A stretch of 64,000 nt of DNA, from positions 3,348,001-3,412,000 of the forward strand of contig NZ_CP037933.1 in assembly GCF_004355225.1 (NCBI RefSeq). Reading direction: 5' to 3'. Shown piece after piece: positions 8,399 through 15,116 of this stretch (the first letter of the stretch is position 1; each line of letters starts with the position of its first letter). Position numbers and translations under genes: made by a program. The notes beneath the pieces were generated by a model, which ran no database searches, was not told where the DNA came from, and saw only the letters and a list, made by a program, of their open reading frames with translations. This stretch comes from Flavobacterium nackdongense (GTDB lineage: Bacteria; Bacteroidota; Bacteroidia; Flavobacteriales; Flavobacteriaceae).

Positions 8399-10426
8399 TT
8401 AAATCAATCCAGCCCTTTTCAAAAGCGCTTCAGGCTTCGGTTCTTGCCCTCTAAATCGTTTGTACAATTCCATCGGTAACTCGGTTCCGCCTTTAGAAAG
8501 GACATTTTCTTTGAATTTTGTTGCCACTTCTTTATTGAAAATGCCTTTTTCTTGAAAGTAAGCAAACGCATCGGCATCGAGAACTTCGGCCCATTTGTAA
8601 CTGTAATATCCCGAAGAATAACCTCCTTGGAAAATATGTGAAAAGGAAACCGACATGCAATTTTCAGCTACGTCAGGATACAAAGTAGTGCCTTCAAAAG
8701 CAGTTTTTTCAAACGCTTTTACATCCGTAATTTCGGTTGGATTGTTGCTGTGAAACGCCATATCCAATATGCCAAAACTCAATTGACGCAAAGTCGCCAT
8801 TCCTTCCTGAAAGCTCGCACTTTCTTTGATTTTTTCGACATATTCTTGCGGAATAATTTCGCCTGTTTCATAATGTTTGGCAAACAAAGCCAAAGCTTCG
8901 GGCTCGTAACACCAGTTTTCCATCACTTGACTTGGCAATTCAACAAAATCCCAATAAACGGATGTTCCAGACAAACTTGGATAAGTAGTATTGGCCAACA
9001 TTCCGTGCAATCCGTGACCGAATTCGTGGAATAAGGTCGTTACTTCATTGAAAGTTAATAATGAAGGTTTGGTTTCTGTAGGTTTTGTAAAGTTGCATAC
9101 GTTCGAAATATGAGGTCTTTCGTTTACACCATCTTTGATAGATTGCGATTTGAAAGAAGTCATCCACGCACCATTTCGTTTGCCTTTTCTAGGGAAGAAA
9201 TCGGCGTAGAAAATAGCAACTAGTTCGCCGAATTCATCTTTCACTTCGTAAGTCGTTACTTCTTCGTGGTATTTATCAATATCGAAAATTTCGGTAAAAG
9301 TCAATCCGAATAATTTATTTGCAATGGTAAATGCGCCTTCTAGAACTTTCTCCAATTGAAAATAAGGTTTCAGTTTTTCATCATCTAAATTGAATAATTT
9401 TTGCTTTAATTTTTCGGAATAATAGGCGCCATCCCATTTCTCCAAATGATCGATTCCGTCTAGTTCTTTTGCGAAAGCGGTTAACTCTGCAAATTCTCTT
9501 TGTGCAGCAGGTTTGGCTTTGGCCAATAAATCATTCAAAAAGGATTTTACTTTATCTGGATTTTGTGCCATTCTTTCTTCCAAAACAAAATGAGAATGAG
9601 TTGCATAACCCAATACATTGGCTCTTTCGAAACGCAATTTGGCAATCTTCAACGTGATTTCCTGATTGTCGAATTCATTGTTCTGAAATGCTTTTTTACC
9701 AGCAGCAATTGCCATTTCTTTTCGCAATTCGCGATTGTCGGCATAGGTCAAAAACGGAATATAACTTGGGAAATCCAAAGTGAAAATCCAACCCTCTAAT
9801 TCTTTTGATTTAGCCAATGAACGCGCAGCCTCAATGGTTCCTTCTGGAAGTCCTTTCAGGTCGCTTTCGTTGGTAATATGCAATTGGTAGTTGTTGGTTT
9901 CAGCCAAAACGTTTTCACCATAAGTTAGTTTTAGTTTGGCTAATTCCGTATCAATTTCACGTAGTTTTAATTTTTTATCTTCAGAAAGTAAGGCTCCGTT
10001 TCTGGAGAAACCTTTGAATTTTTTATCTAATAATGTGGCTTGTTCTGGAGATAAGTTAAGAGTGTCTTTTTGGTCATAAACCGTTTTTATTCTTTTGAAT
10101 AAATCTTCGTTTAAAGTAATATCGTTGCTGAATTCAGTCAATAAAGGCGAAACTTCTTGGGCAATTTTTTGCATTTCTTCGCAAGTTTCCGCCGAATTCA
10201 AATTAAAGAAAATAGACGATAATCGGTCCAATGCATTGCCAGAAAAATCCAAAGTTTCAATCGTATTTTCGAAAGTTGGAGCATCAGAATTGTTGATGAT
10301 GGCATCAATTTCGGCTTTTGCAGCAGCGATGTTTTCGATAAATGCCGGTTGGTAATCTGAAAGTTTGATCTGCGAAAAGGGTGCAGTATTGTGTTTTGTA
10401 TTGAAATGTTGGGTAAGTATTTTCAT
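8399..10426 (-). CDS. M3 family metallopeptidase
   Basis: A 675-residue zinc peptidase of the thimet oligopeptidase/dipeptidyl carboxypeptidase family (M3). The zinc motif HEFGH is at residues 467-471 in TLFHEFGHGLHGM. The third ligand is expected in the segment WDFVELPSQVMENWC further on. Family members cleave short peptides, usually in the cytoplasm or periplasm; no signal peptide is evident. The start at 10426 (MKILTQHFNTKHN) is chosen because a longer frame would translate the perfect inverted repeat at 10441-10530. It is a monocistronic gene between repeat-rich DNA and a bidirectional terminator. Confidence 0.92.
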   Translation of the reverse strand: MKILTQHFNTKHNTAPFSQIKLSDYQPAFIENIAAAKAEIDAIINNSDAPTFENTIETLDFSGNALDRLSSIFFNLNSAETCEEMQKIAQEVSPLLTEFSNDITLNEDLFKRIKTVYDQKDTLNLSPEQATLLDKKFKGFSRNGALLSEDKKLKLREIDTELAKLKLTYGENVLAETNNYQLHITNESDLKGLPEGTIEAARSLAKSKELEGWIFTLDFPSYIPFLTYADNRELRKEMAIAAGKKAFQNNEFDNQEITLKIAKLRFERANVLGYATHSHFVLEERMAQNPDKVKSFLNDLLAKAKPAAQREFAELTAFAKELDGIDHLEKWDGAYYSEKLKQKLFNLDDEKLKPYFQLEKVLEGAFTIANKLFGLTFTEIFDIDKYHEEVTTYEVKDEFGELVAIFYADFFPRKGKRNGAWMTSFKSQSIKDGVNERPHISNVCNFTKPTETKPSLLTFNEVTTLFHEFGHGLHGMLANTTYPSLSGTSVYWDFVELPSQVMENWCYEPEALALFAKHYETGEIIPQEYVEKIKESASFQEGMATLRQLSFGILDMAFHSNNPTEITDVKAFEKTAFEGTTLYPDVAENCMSVSFSHIFQGGYSSGYYSYKWAEVLDADAFAYFQEKGIFNKEVATKFKENVLSKGGTELPMELYKRFRGQEPKPEALLKRAGLI

Positions 10427-10440
10427 TTTTAGTTTGTTTA

Positions 10441-10530
10441 CCTGCAAGGTTTTTTTCGAACCTTGTAGGTGTTTATGTGTACTTGCGATTTTGAAAAGAG
10501 ACCTACAAGGTTCGAAAAAAACCTTGCAGG
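10441..10530. repeat. Perfect 30-bp inverted repeat, 30-base loop
   Basis: The segments 10441-10470 and 10501-10530 are exact reverse complements over 30 bases, separated by 30 bases. Each arm is itself semi-palindromic, with AAGGTT and AACCTT around a T run. It lies between the M3 peptidase start and purE. Transcription through it would give a very stable hairpin. Confidence 0.95.
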
Positions 10531-10554
10531 AAGAGACTGATTTTACAGATGACA

Positions 10555-10640
10555 TAGCCCCGATAGCAGTGGAAATCCTTTTCTTTTTTTCTTTAAAAAA
10601 GAAAAGATTAGAACGAATAGCGGGAATAGCTCCTGAAAAA
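10555..10640 (+). repeat. Dispersed AGCCCCGAT element, copy 1
   Basis: An 86-base element that begins TAGCCCCGATAGCAGTGG. It contains a pyrimidine/purine hairpin (AATCCTTTTC paired with GAAAAGATT, 10574-10609) and ends AGCGGGAATAGC-TCCTGAAAAA. A clearly related element lies in opposite orientation at 61211-61299. This copy is just downstream of purE. I recall similar sequences as common intergenic repeats in Flavobacterium, but cannot check here. Confidence 0.85.
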
Positions 10641-10661
10641 GAACAGGTTTTTTTGGATTTA

Positions 10662-11144
10662 TTATTTTTTTAAACCTTCTGATGATTTATGTACAGCGTC
10701 TTTTAATCCTTCTTTGTAAAGAACTATTTTATCTAAAACACATTTATCAGAAGTTCCTATGATTTGTGCTGCCAAAATCCCAGCGTTTTTTGCTCCATTT
10801 AATGCAACAGTTGCTACAGGAACTCCACCTGGCATTTGCAAAATAGACAAAACAGAATCCCAACCATCAATAGAATTGCTTGATTTTACTGGAACACCAA
10901 TTACTGGAAGTGGCGACATCGAAGCGACCATTCCGGGTAAATGTGCTGCTCCACCAGCTCCGGCAATAATTACCGAAATACCACGAGTGTGGGCGTTTTT
11001 GCTGAAATCGAACAATTTTTCGGGTGTTCGGTGTGCCGATACAATATCGACTTCGGTTGCTATGTCAAATCCTTTCAGGATGTCGATCGCTTCTTGCATT
11101 ACGGGCATATCGGATATGCTGCCCATTATTACGGCTACTTTCAT
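10662..11144 (-). CDS. purE: N5-carboxyaminoimidazole ribonucleotide mutase
   Basis: A 160-residue class I PurE. It moves the carboxyl group of N5-CAIR to C4 to give CAIR in de novo purine synthesis. The nucleotide-binding start VAVIMGSISDMPVM (residues 3-16) and the signature SAHRTPEKLFDF (35-46) are intact. Further on, GAGGAAHLPGM is the conserved glycine-rich loop. It follows purK on the same strand, separated by about 80 bases containing an inverted pair of GC-rich repeats, so the two probably share a transcript. Confidence 0.96.
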   Translation of the reverse strand: MKVAVIMGSISDMPVMQEAIDILKGFDIATEVDIVSAHRTPEKLFDFSKNAHTRGISVIIAGAGGAAHLPGMVASMSPLPVIGVPVKSSNSIDGWDSVLSILQMPGGVPVATVALNGAKNAGILAAQIIGTSDKCVLDKIVLYKEGLKDAVHKSSEGLKK

Positions 11145-11145
11145 A

Positions 11146-11257
11146 TTAGCCCCCTAACCCCCAAAGGGGGAATTCCTACTAGGGGTCAGTAGGTTTTTAG
11201 TTAAATATTTTTTATTTTCAATGAGTTAAACTCCCCCTTCGGGGGTTGGGGGGCTTA
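11146..11257. repeat. Inverted pair of C5/G5 hairpin repeats
   Basis: TTAGCCCCCTAACCCCCAAA followed by GGGGGAATT (11146-11174) and its inverted relative at 11229-11257 (CCCCCTTCGGGGGTTGGGGG core) flank 54 bases. Each copy forms a C5/G5 hairpin. The right copy overlaps the 3-prime end of purK and encodes its final residues. A degenerate third copy lies at 61413-61440. Confidence 0.85.
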
Positions 11258-12407
11258 TCACTCTAATCGTATTCTTCACATCCTCTGCAATTTTTCTAGC
11301 TTCAATCATATTTTCATTCACGATAGTTACGTGTCCCATTTTTCGAAATGGTCTTGTTTCTTTCTTTCCGTAAATATGTGGAGTAACTCCATTCCATCCT
11401 AATATTTTTTCTATATTTTCGTAAACTACATCTCCAGAGAAACCTTCGGCTCCAACTAAATTGACCATAATGCCGGCCACTTTGCTATCGGTGTTGCCTA
11501 AAGGTAAATCTAAAACGGCTCGCAAATGATTCTCAAATTGGGATGTATAACTCGCTTCGATCGTATGATGTCCGGAATTGTGTGGTCTAGGGGCTACTTC
11601 GTTTACCAAGATTTCATCGTCTTGGGTTTGGAACATTTCTACAGCCAAAAGTCCCACGTGGTTGAATTTTTCAGAAACATCAAGTGCAATTGCTCTGGCT
11701 TTTACGGCTACTTTTTCGTCAATTCTGGCAGGGCAAATCACATATTCGACTTGGTTGGCTTCGGGATGGAATTCCATTTCGACGACAGGATAGGTTCTAA
11801 TTTCGCCCGACGGATTGCGGCAAACAATCACCGATAATTCATTTTTGAAAGGCACCATTTCTTCTGCAATGCATTCCACATTGGGCAATGTATCAATATC
11901 TTCAACTGTTCTAATGATTTTTACACCATTACCATCATACCCAAATTCGGTACATTTCCATACAAAAGGCAATTGGATTGCAGATTGTAGATTACAGATT
12001 GCAGATTGCAGATTTTCTAAATTGGAAAATTTTTCAAAAGGAGCTGTTGGAATGTTATTTTTGGCATAGAATTCTTTCTGAATTCCTTTGTTTTGTATGA
12101 GTCTCAAGGTTTTTGGCGAAGGAAATACTTTTAATCCTTCACTTTCTAATTTTTCTAAGGCTTCAAGATTGACCAATTCAATTTCGAAGGTTAAAACATC
12201 GACTTGCTTACCAAAATTATAAACAGTATCGAAATCGGTCAAACTGCCTTGAAAGAATTTATTACAAGCTATTTTGCAAGGGGCTTCGTCACTTGGGTCC
12301 AAAACATAAGTCTGAATATCAAATTTTCTGGTATCAAATAACAGCATTTTGCCCAATTGTCCGCCACCGAGGATTCCTAATTTAAAATGGGAAGAGAAAT
12401 AGTTCAT
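11226..12407 (-). CDS. purK: 5-(carboxyamino)imidazole ribonucleotide synthase
   Basis: A 393-residue ATP-grasp enzyme that makes N5-CAIR from AIR, bicarbonate and ATP, the substrate of PurE next door. The N-terminal dinucleotide-like motif KLGILGGGQLGKML (residues 9-22) is clear. EFGYDGNGVK is the nucleotide-binding loop, and EVAPRPHNSGHHTIEA is the PurK signature. Two oddities are visible. A 7-residue duplication NLQSAIC/NLQSAIQ is encoded by a heptanucleotide repeat array (11976-12010). The C-terminal residues SPPTPEGGV are encoded by a dispersed GC-rich repeat. Both catalytic signatures are intact, so activity is expected. Confidence 0.96.
   Translation of the reverse strand: MNYFSSHFKLGILGGGQLGKMLLFDTRKFDIQTYVLDPSDEAPCKIACNKFFQGSLTDFDTVYNFGKQVDVLTFEIELVNLEALEKLESEGLKVFPSPKTLRLIQNKGIQKEFYAKNNIPTAPFEKFSNLENLQSAICNLQSAIQLPFVWKCTEFGYDGNGVKIIRTVEDIDTLPNVECIAEEMVPFKNELSVIVCRNPSGEIRTYPVVEMEFHPEANQVEYVICPARIDEKVAVKARAIALDVSEKFNHVGLLAVEMFQTQDDEILVNEVAPRPHNSGHHTIEASYTSQFENHLRAVLDLPLGNTDSKVAGIMVNLVGAEGFSGDVVYENIEKILGWNGVTPHIYGKKETRPFRKMGHVTIVNENMIEARKIAEDVKNTIRVISPPTPEGGV
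11976..12010. repeat. GATTGCA heptanucleotide array inside purK
   Basis: Five consecutive 7-base units: GATTGCA, GATTGTA, GATTACA, GATTGCA, GATTGCA. AGA recurs at 11982, 11989, 11996, 12003 and 12010. Read on the minus strand, the array encodes the duplicated peptide NLQSAIC/NLQSAIQ in PurK; 21 bases (three units) give one 7-residue repeat. Confidence 0.92.
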
Positions 12408-12512
12408 TTGTTTTAGTTATTGTTTTTTATTGGTCAAATACAGTCGCTTCGCTCGTGTCATTTGTTTTAGTTATTGTTTTTTATTGGTCAAATGCAGTCG
12501 CTTCGCTCGTGT
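12404..12512. repeat. 54-bp tandem duplication between purK and PIN gene
   Basis: The 54-base unit 12405-12458 is repeated at 12459-12512 with one change (A12440 against G12494). A third, shortened copy runs on into the end of the PIN-domain gene. The first unit begins at the purK start codon and the second ends at the PIN stop codon. Each unit contains the GC-rich word CAGTCGCTTCGCTCGTGT. Confidence 0.93.
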
Positions 12513-12931
12513 TATTTAGTTATTGTGTTTAAAAATTCGTCTGGAGTGAAAACGTTGATTTCTGCATTTTTGTAATCTTTTAAATCTCTGGTTATGATGC
12601 AATCCATTGTATTTATGGATTGTGCTGAAATAATTTGAATAGCATCCTCAAAGTCTTTATGTGAGGATTTTAGGCTTTTTTTGATTATCGCAATATCAAC
12701 AGGAATAACAGTCACATATTTTATAACATGTTCTAATGCTAATCTAGTTTTTTCTTCTGATATTGATTTTTTCAGAATATAGTGTAACGTTGTGATCGTG
12801 TTGGAAGAACAATGAAGTTGAATTTTATTTTTGATTGCTAGGTTGTATATTGTAAGTGATTTAAACACAAATGGTTCTCTATTAGCAAAAATATCTACTA
12901 AAATATTTATATCTATAAAAATATTTTTCAT
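12512..12931 (-). CDS. PIN-domain toxin (VapC-like ribonuclease)
   Basis: A 139-residue PIN-domain protein. It opens with IFIDINILVDIFANREPF, which places acidic Asp7 and Asp12 in strand one. DFEDAIQ in the second half and IITRDLKDY near the end supply the other acidic residues expected in a metal-binding nuclease site. VapC-type toxins cleave specific RNAs, often tRNA, when freed from their antitoxin. The gene overlaps the upstream antitoxin by 4 bases (ATGA), typical of a translationally coupled type II toxin-antitoxin operon. The target is unknown. Confidence 0.85.
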   Translation of the reverse strand: MKNIFIDINILVDIFANREPFVFKSLTIYNLAIKNKIQLHCSSNTITTLHYILKKSISEEKTRLALEHVIKYVTVIPVDIAIIKKSLKSSHKDFEDAIQIISAQSINTMDCIITRDLKDYKNAEINVFTPDEFLNTITK

Positions 12932-13185
12932 AAACCATATTTCTCTTTATAGTGTTCGTCTCTAGCTTTTTTAATGTCAAAATCTGGCGGTAATTCAATA
13001 ATTCCCACAAGTTTTTTTAAACTTTGATCAATTTCGTTTTCATCAATATCCGCAGCGGATTTTGAGACCAAGCTTTTAAAATAATTTTCAACCATTTCAG
13101 ATAAACTTCTGCCTGTTTTTTTTGCATACGATTTTGCGTCTTCAATAACCGTTTTTTCTAGAGACAAAGTGAGTTTAGTATTCAT
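12928..13185 (-). CDS. Antitoxin, DUF6364-type ribbon-helix-helix
   Basis: An 85-residue protein with an N-terminal ribbon-helix-helix pattern: the strand KLTLSLEK followed by helices VIEDAKSYAKKTG and SLSEMVENYFKSL. The C-terminal part is acidic and probably wraps the PIN toxin. It is the first gene of the pair, as usual for antitoxins. A 10-base palindrome (TATACGTATA) at its start codon and a good -7 box upstream suggest autorepression of the operon; this is inference from position and symmetry. Confidence 0.82.
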   Translation of the reverse strand: MNTKLTLSLEKTVIEDAKSYAKKTGRSLSEMVENYFKSLVSKSAADIDENEIDQSLKKLVGIIELPPDFDIKKARDEHYKEKYGL

Positions 13186-13209
13186 ATACGTATAGTTTTT
13201 ACAAAGGTA
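13185..13209 (-). promoter_or_regulatory. Toxin-antitoxin promoter and candidate operator
   Basis: On the minus strand TACCTTTG (13209-13202) fits TAnnTTTG and lies 16 bases before the antitoxin ATG. The perfect palindrome TATACGTATA (13185-13194) touches the start codon and lies in the predicted initially transcribed region, a common operator position for ribbon-helix-helix antitoxins. Confidence 0.6.
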
Positions 13210-13219
13210 CGGATATTTA

Positions 13220-13777
13220 TTATTTCTGTTTGTTAATTTTCCTCAAAATTTCCCTGCCCACTGCTTGGAAGGCCGCAGAATGGGAGGTGTACTCTTTTTC
13301 TAAAATAATTTTTAGTTCGGGATGAATCCAATCGAAATGATGTCCTATTAAATATAAAGAACGAATAGCATAGCATTTTGAAGCGACTTTGGTATCGGTC
13401 AGCAGCCAATCAAAACATGTTTCGGTGATTTGTTGCAACTGATTTTCGGTTAGTAAAATTTCTTTTTTCTTGAAATGGGAGATGGTCAGCAACAAAACTA
13501 TTTTTGCCGCAGGACGAATAGCACTATCCTGGGTTAAATTTTTGATCTTGGAACAAAACAAATCCAAATGCGGAACGAGCCATTCTAGTTTTTGGTAGCA
13601 TAGCAGTTCTAAAATCCAAAATGCTTTTGGAACACTTTTGTTAGAAAATTGGAAACAGTATTGAGTCAATACAAGGAAAATTTCTTTATTTTCAAGCACT
13701 TCATTGGCCAACTGTTGCCTGTTTGCCCTATGTCCGGTTACTGAATTTAATTTTTTTTCGAATTCAACCTCCATCAT
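13220..13777 (-). CDS. Conserved helical protein, HEAT-like
   Basis: A 185-residue protein of unknown function with no signal peptide. It is rich in paired helices (for example PKAFWILELLCYQKLEWLVPHL and KCYAIRSLYLIGHHFDWIHPEL), which resembles a short HEAT-repeat solenoid. Two adjacent in-frame ATGs (13777 and 13774) are equally good starts. A further upstream ATG at 13807 would overlap the divergent hpt promoter region. It is transcribed divergently from hpt and lies upstream of the toxin-antitoxin pair. No function is proposed. Confidence 0.7.
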   Translation of the reverse strand: MMEVEFEKKLNSVTGHRANRQQLANEVLENKEIFLVLTQYCFQFSNKSVPKAFWILELLCYQKLEWLVPHLDLFCSKIKNLTQDSAIRPAAKIVLLLTISHFKKKEILLTENQLQQITETCFDWLLTDTKVASKCYAIRSLYLIGHHFDWIHPELKIILEKEYTSHSAAFQAVGREILRKINKQK

Positions 13778-13833
13778 TTTAAAATTTGATTTAAAAGTAC
13801 AAATCAATTATCAATAGTCAATTGTGAAATCCC

Positions 13834-13841
13834 TATCTTTG
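13834..13841 (+). promoter_or_regulatory. Candidate -7 box TATCTTTG of hpt
   Basis: TATCTTTG fits TAnnTTTG. Transcription would begin near 13845-13847, after the in-frame ATG at 13824, so translation must start downstream. This supports the GTG start at 13866. Confidence 0.6.
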
Positions 13842-13865
13842 CAAATTATTTTTAAATTGAAAAAA

Positions 13866-14396
13866 GTGATACAACTACACGATAAACAATTTGTTCCGTT
13901 TATTTCAGCTCAAGAAATAAACTTTGCTATTGCAAAAATAGCCGCTTTGGTTGAAGATGATTTTGCAGATGAAACGCCTATTTTTATTGGTGTTTTGAAC
14001 GGCGCTTTTATGGTGGTTTCCGATTTTATGAAACATTACAAAGCTCCGTGTGAAGTAAGTTTTATCAAAATGGCTTCTTATGAAGGGACGACTTCGACCA
14101 ATGAAGTGAAACAATTGATAGGCTTAGATCGAGATTTGACCGGAAAAACGGTGGTTGTAATCGAAGATATTGTGGATACAGGTAACACTTTGGTGGCTTT
14201 GAAAGAATTATTCAAAAAGCAAAATGTGAAGCACTTTAAGATTGCAACGCTTTTTTTCAAGCCTGAAGCCTTAGTAAACGACATCAAAATTGATTATGTT
14301 GGAATTAGAATCCCAAATAAATTTATCGTTGGATTCGGACTAGACTACGATGGATTAGGAAGAAATTTACCCGAAGTATACCAACTAAAAGAGTAA
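13866..14396 (+). CDS. hpt: Hypoxanthine phosphoribosyltransferase
   Basis: A 176-residue type I phosphoribosyltransferase for purine salvage (hypoxanthine or guanine plus PRPP to IMP or GMP). The PRPP-binding signature VVVIEDIVDTGNTL is intact, as are IFIGVLNGAFMVVSD and the base-specificity loop KFIVGFGLDYDG. The GTG at 13866 (then IQLHDKQFVPFIS) is chosen over the upstream ATG at 13824, because a promoter box lies between them and the extra 14 residues look non-homologous. adk follows 48 bases later on the same strand, so the two purine genes are probably co-transcribed. Confidence 0.93.
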   Translation: MIQLHDKQFVPFISAQEINFAIAKIAALVEDDFADETPIFIGVLNGAFMVVSDFMKHYKAPCEVSFIKMASYEGTTSTNEVKQLIGLDRDLTGKTVVVIEDIVDTGNTLVALKELFKKQNVKHFKIATLFFKPEALVNDIKIDYVGIRIPNKFIVGFGLDYDGLGRNLPEVYQLKE

Positions 14397-14444
14397 TAGT
14401 AGAAAAAGAAAAAAAGAACATAACTTACTAGATAGATTTAAAAA

Positions 14445-15017
14445 ATGATTAACATAGTTTTATTCGGGAAACCAGGATCAGGAAAAGGAACTCAGGCAGA
14501 GTTTTTAAAAGAAAAATATAATTTGATGCATCTTTCCACGGGGGATATTTTTAGATTTAATATCAAAAACGAAACAGAATTAGGAAAATTAGCCAAAACC
14601 TACATGGATAATGGCGATTTGGTTCCTGATGAAGTTACTATAAAAATGTTGGAAGATACCGTAGATAAGAACCTTGATGTTGCAGGATTTTTATTCGATG
14701 GTTTTCCAAGAACATTGGCTCAAGCCATTGAATTAGACACTTTTTTAGATTCTAAAAGTTGGGAAATTACCGCCACAATAGGACTTGAGGCGGATGATGA
14801 TATCCTAGTGCAACGCATCCTCGAAAGAGGAAAAACCAGCGGAAGATCAGACGATCAGGATGAAGATAAAATTAGACATCGTTACCAAGAATACAACGAA
14901 AAAACAGCTCCTTTGATGGAGTTTTACAAAAAGCAAAATAAATTTTATCCTGTAGATGGAATAGGATCAATAGCAGAAATTACCGAGCGTTTGAGCAAAG
15001 TAATTGATAATTTATAA
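14445..15017 (+). CDS. adk: Adenylate kinase
   Basis: A 190-residue short-type adenylate kinase that interconverts ATP plus AMP and two ADP. The P-loop GKPGSGKGT is at residues 8-16 and HLSTGDIFR contains the AMP-binding segment. DGFPRTLAQA is the family signature. The lid (ERGKTSGRSDDQDEDKIRHR) is short and lacks zinc-binding cysteines, as usual for Bacteroidetes. It follows hpt, consistent with purine nucleotide metabolism. Confidence 0.97.
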   Translation: MINIVLFGKPGSGKGTQAEFLKEKYNLMHLSTGDIFRFNIKNETELGKLAKTYMDNGDLVPDEVTIKMLEDTVDKNLDVAGFLFDGFPRTLAQAIELDTFLDSKSWEITATIGLEADDDILVQRILERGKTSGRSDDQDEDKIRHRYQEYNEKTAPLMEFYKKQNKFYPVDGIGSIAEITERLSKVIDNL

Positions 15018-15023
15018 AAACAA

Positions 15024-15088
15024 GTTTAGGGTTTAGGGTTTATCGTTGGTGGTTTCTATTCAACAACAAACTATAAAGAGTAAACAAC
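15024..15088. repeat. Heptad-phased inverted array (GTT / AAC)
   Basis: GTT occurs at 15024, 15031, 15038, 15045 and 15052. AAC follows at 15062, 15069 and 15083, with the in-phase variant AAG at 15076. The first two left units are identical (GTTTAGG). It lies between adk and the CNNM gene and shares the word CAACAAACTATAAA with the array at 1594-1662. Confidence 0.85.
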
Positions 15089-15090
15089 CA

Positions 15091-15103
15091 GCCTGCGGCA
15101 GGC
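15091..15103. repeat. GC-rich palindrome GCCTGCGGCAGGC
   Basis: A perfect 13-base palindrome with a single central G, directly after the phased array and 14 bases before the CNNM-family start codon. Its GC content contrasts sharply with the surrounding intergenic DNA. Confidence 0.7.
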
Positions 15104-15116
15104 AGGTAAACAAAAT

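Noticed and set aside
10427-10555. N-terminal extension of the M3 peptidase
   Set aside because: The extra 43 residues would translate the 30-bp perfect inverted repeat (KVFFEPCR and its partner), and the family start is at MKILTQ.
10759-11157. 132-codon frame antisense to purE
   Set aside because: It mirrors the purE frame and resembles no protein; purE is certain.
12512-13185. Genomic island or prophage around the toxin-antitoxin pair
   Set aside because: No integrase, transposase, tRNA or attachment repeats were seen; only a 54-bp tandem duplication adjoins the pair.
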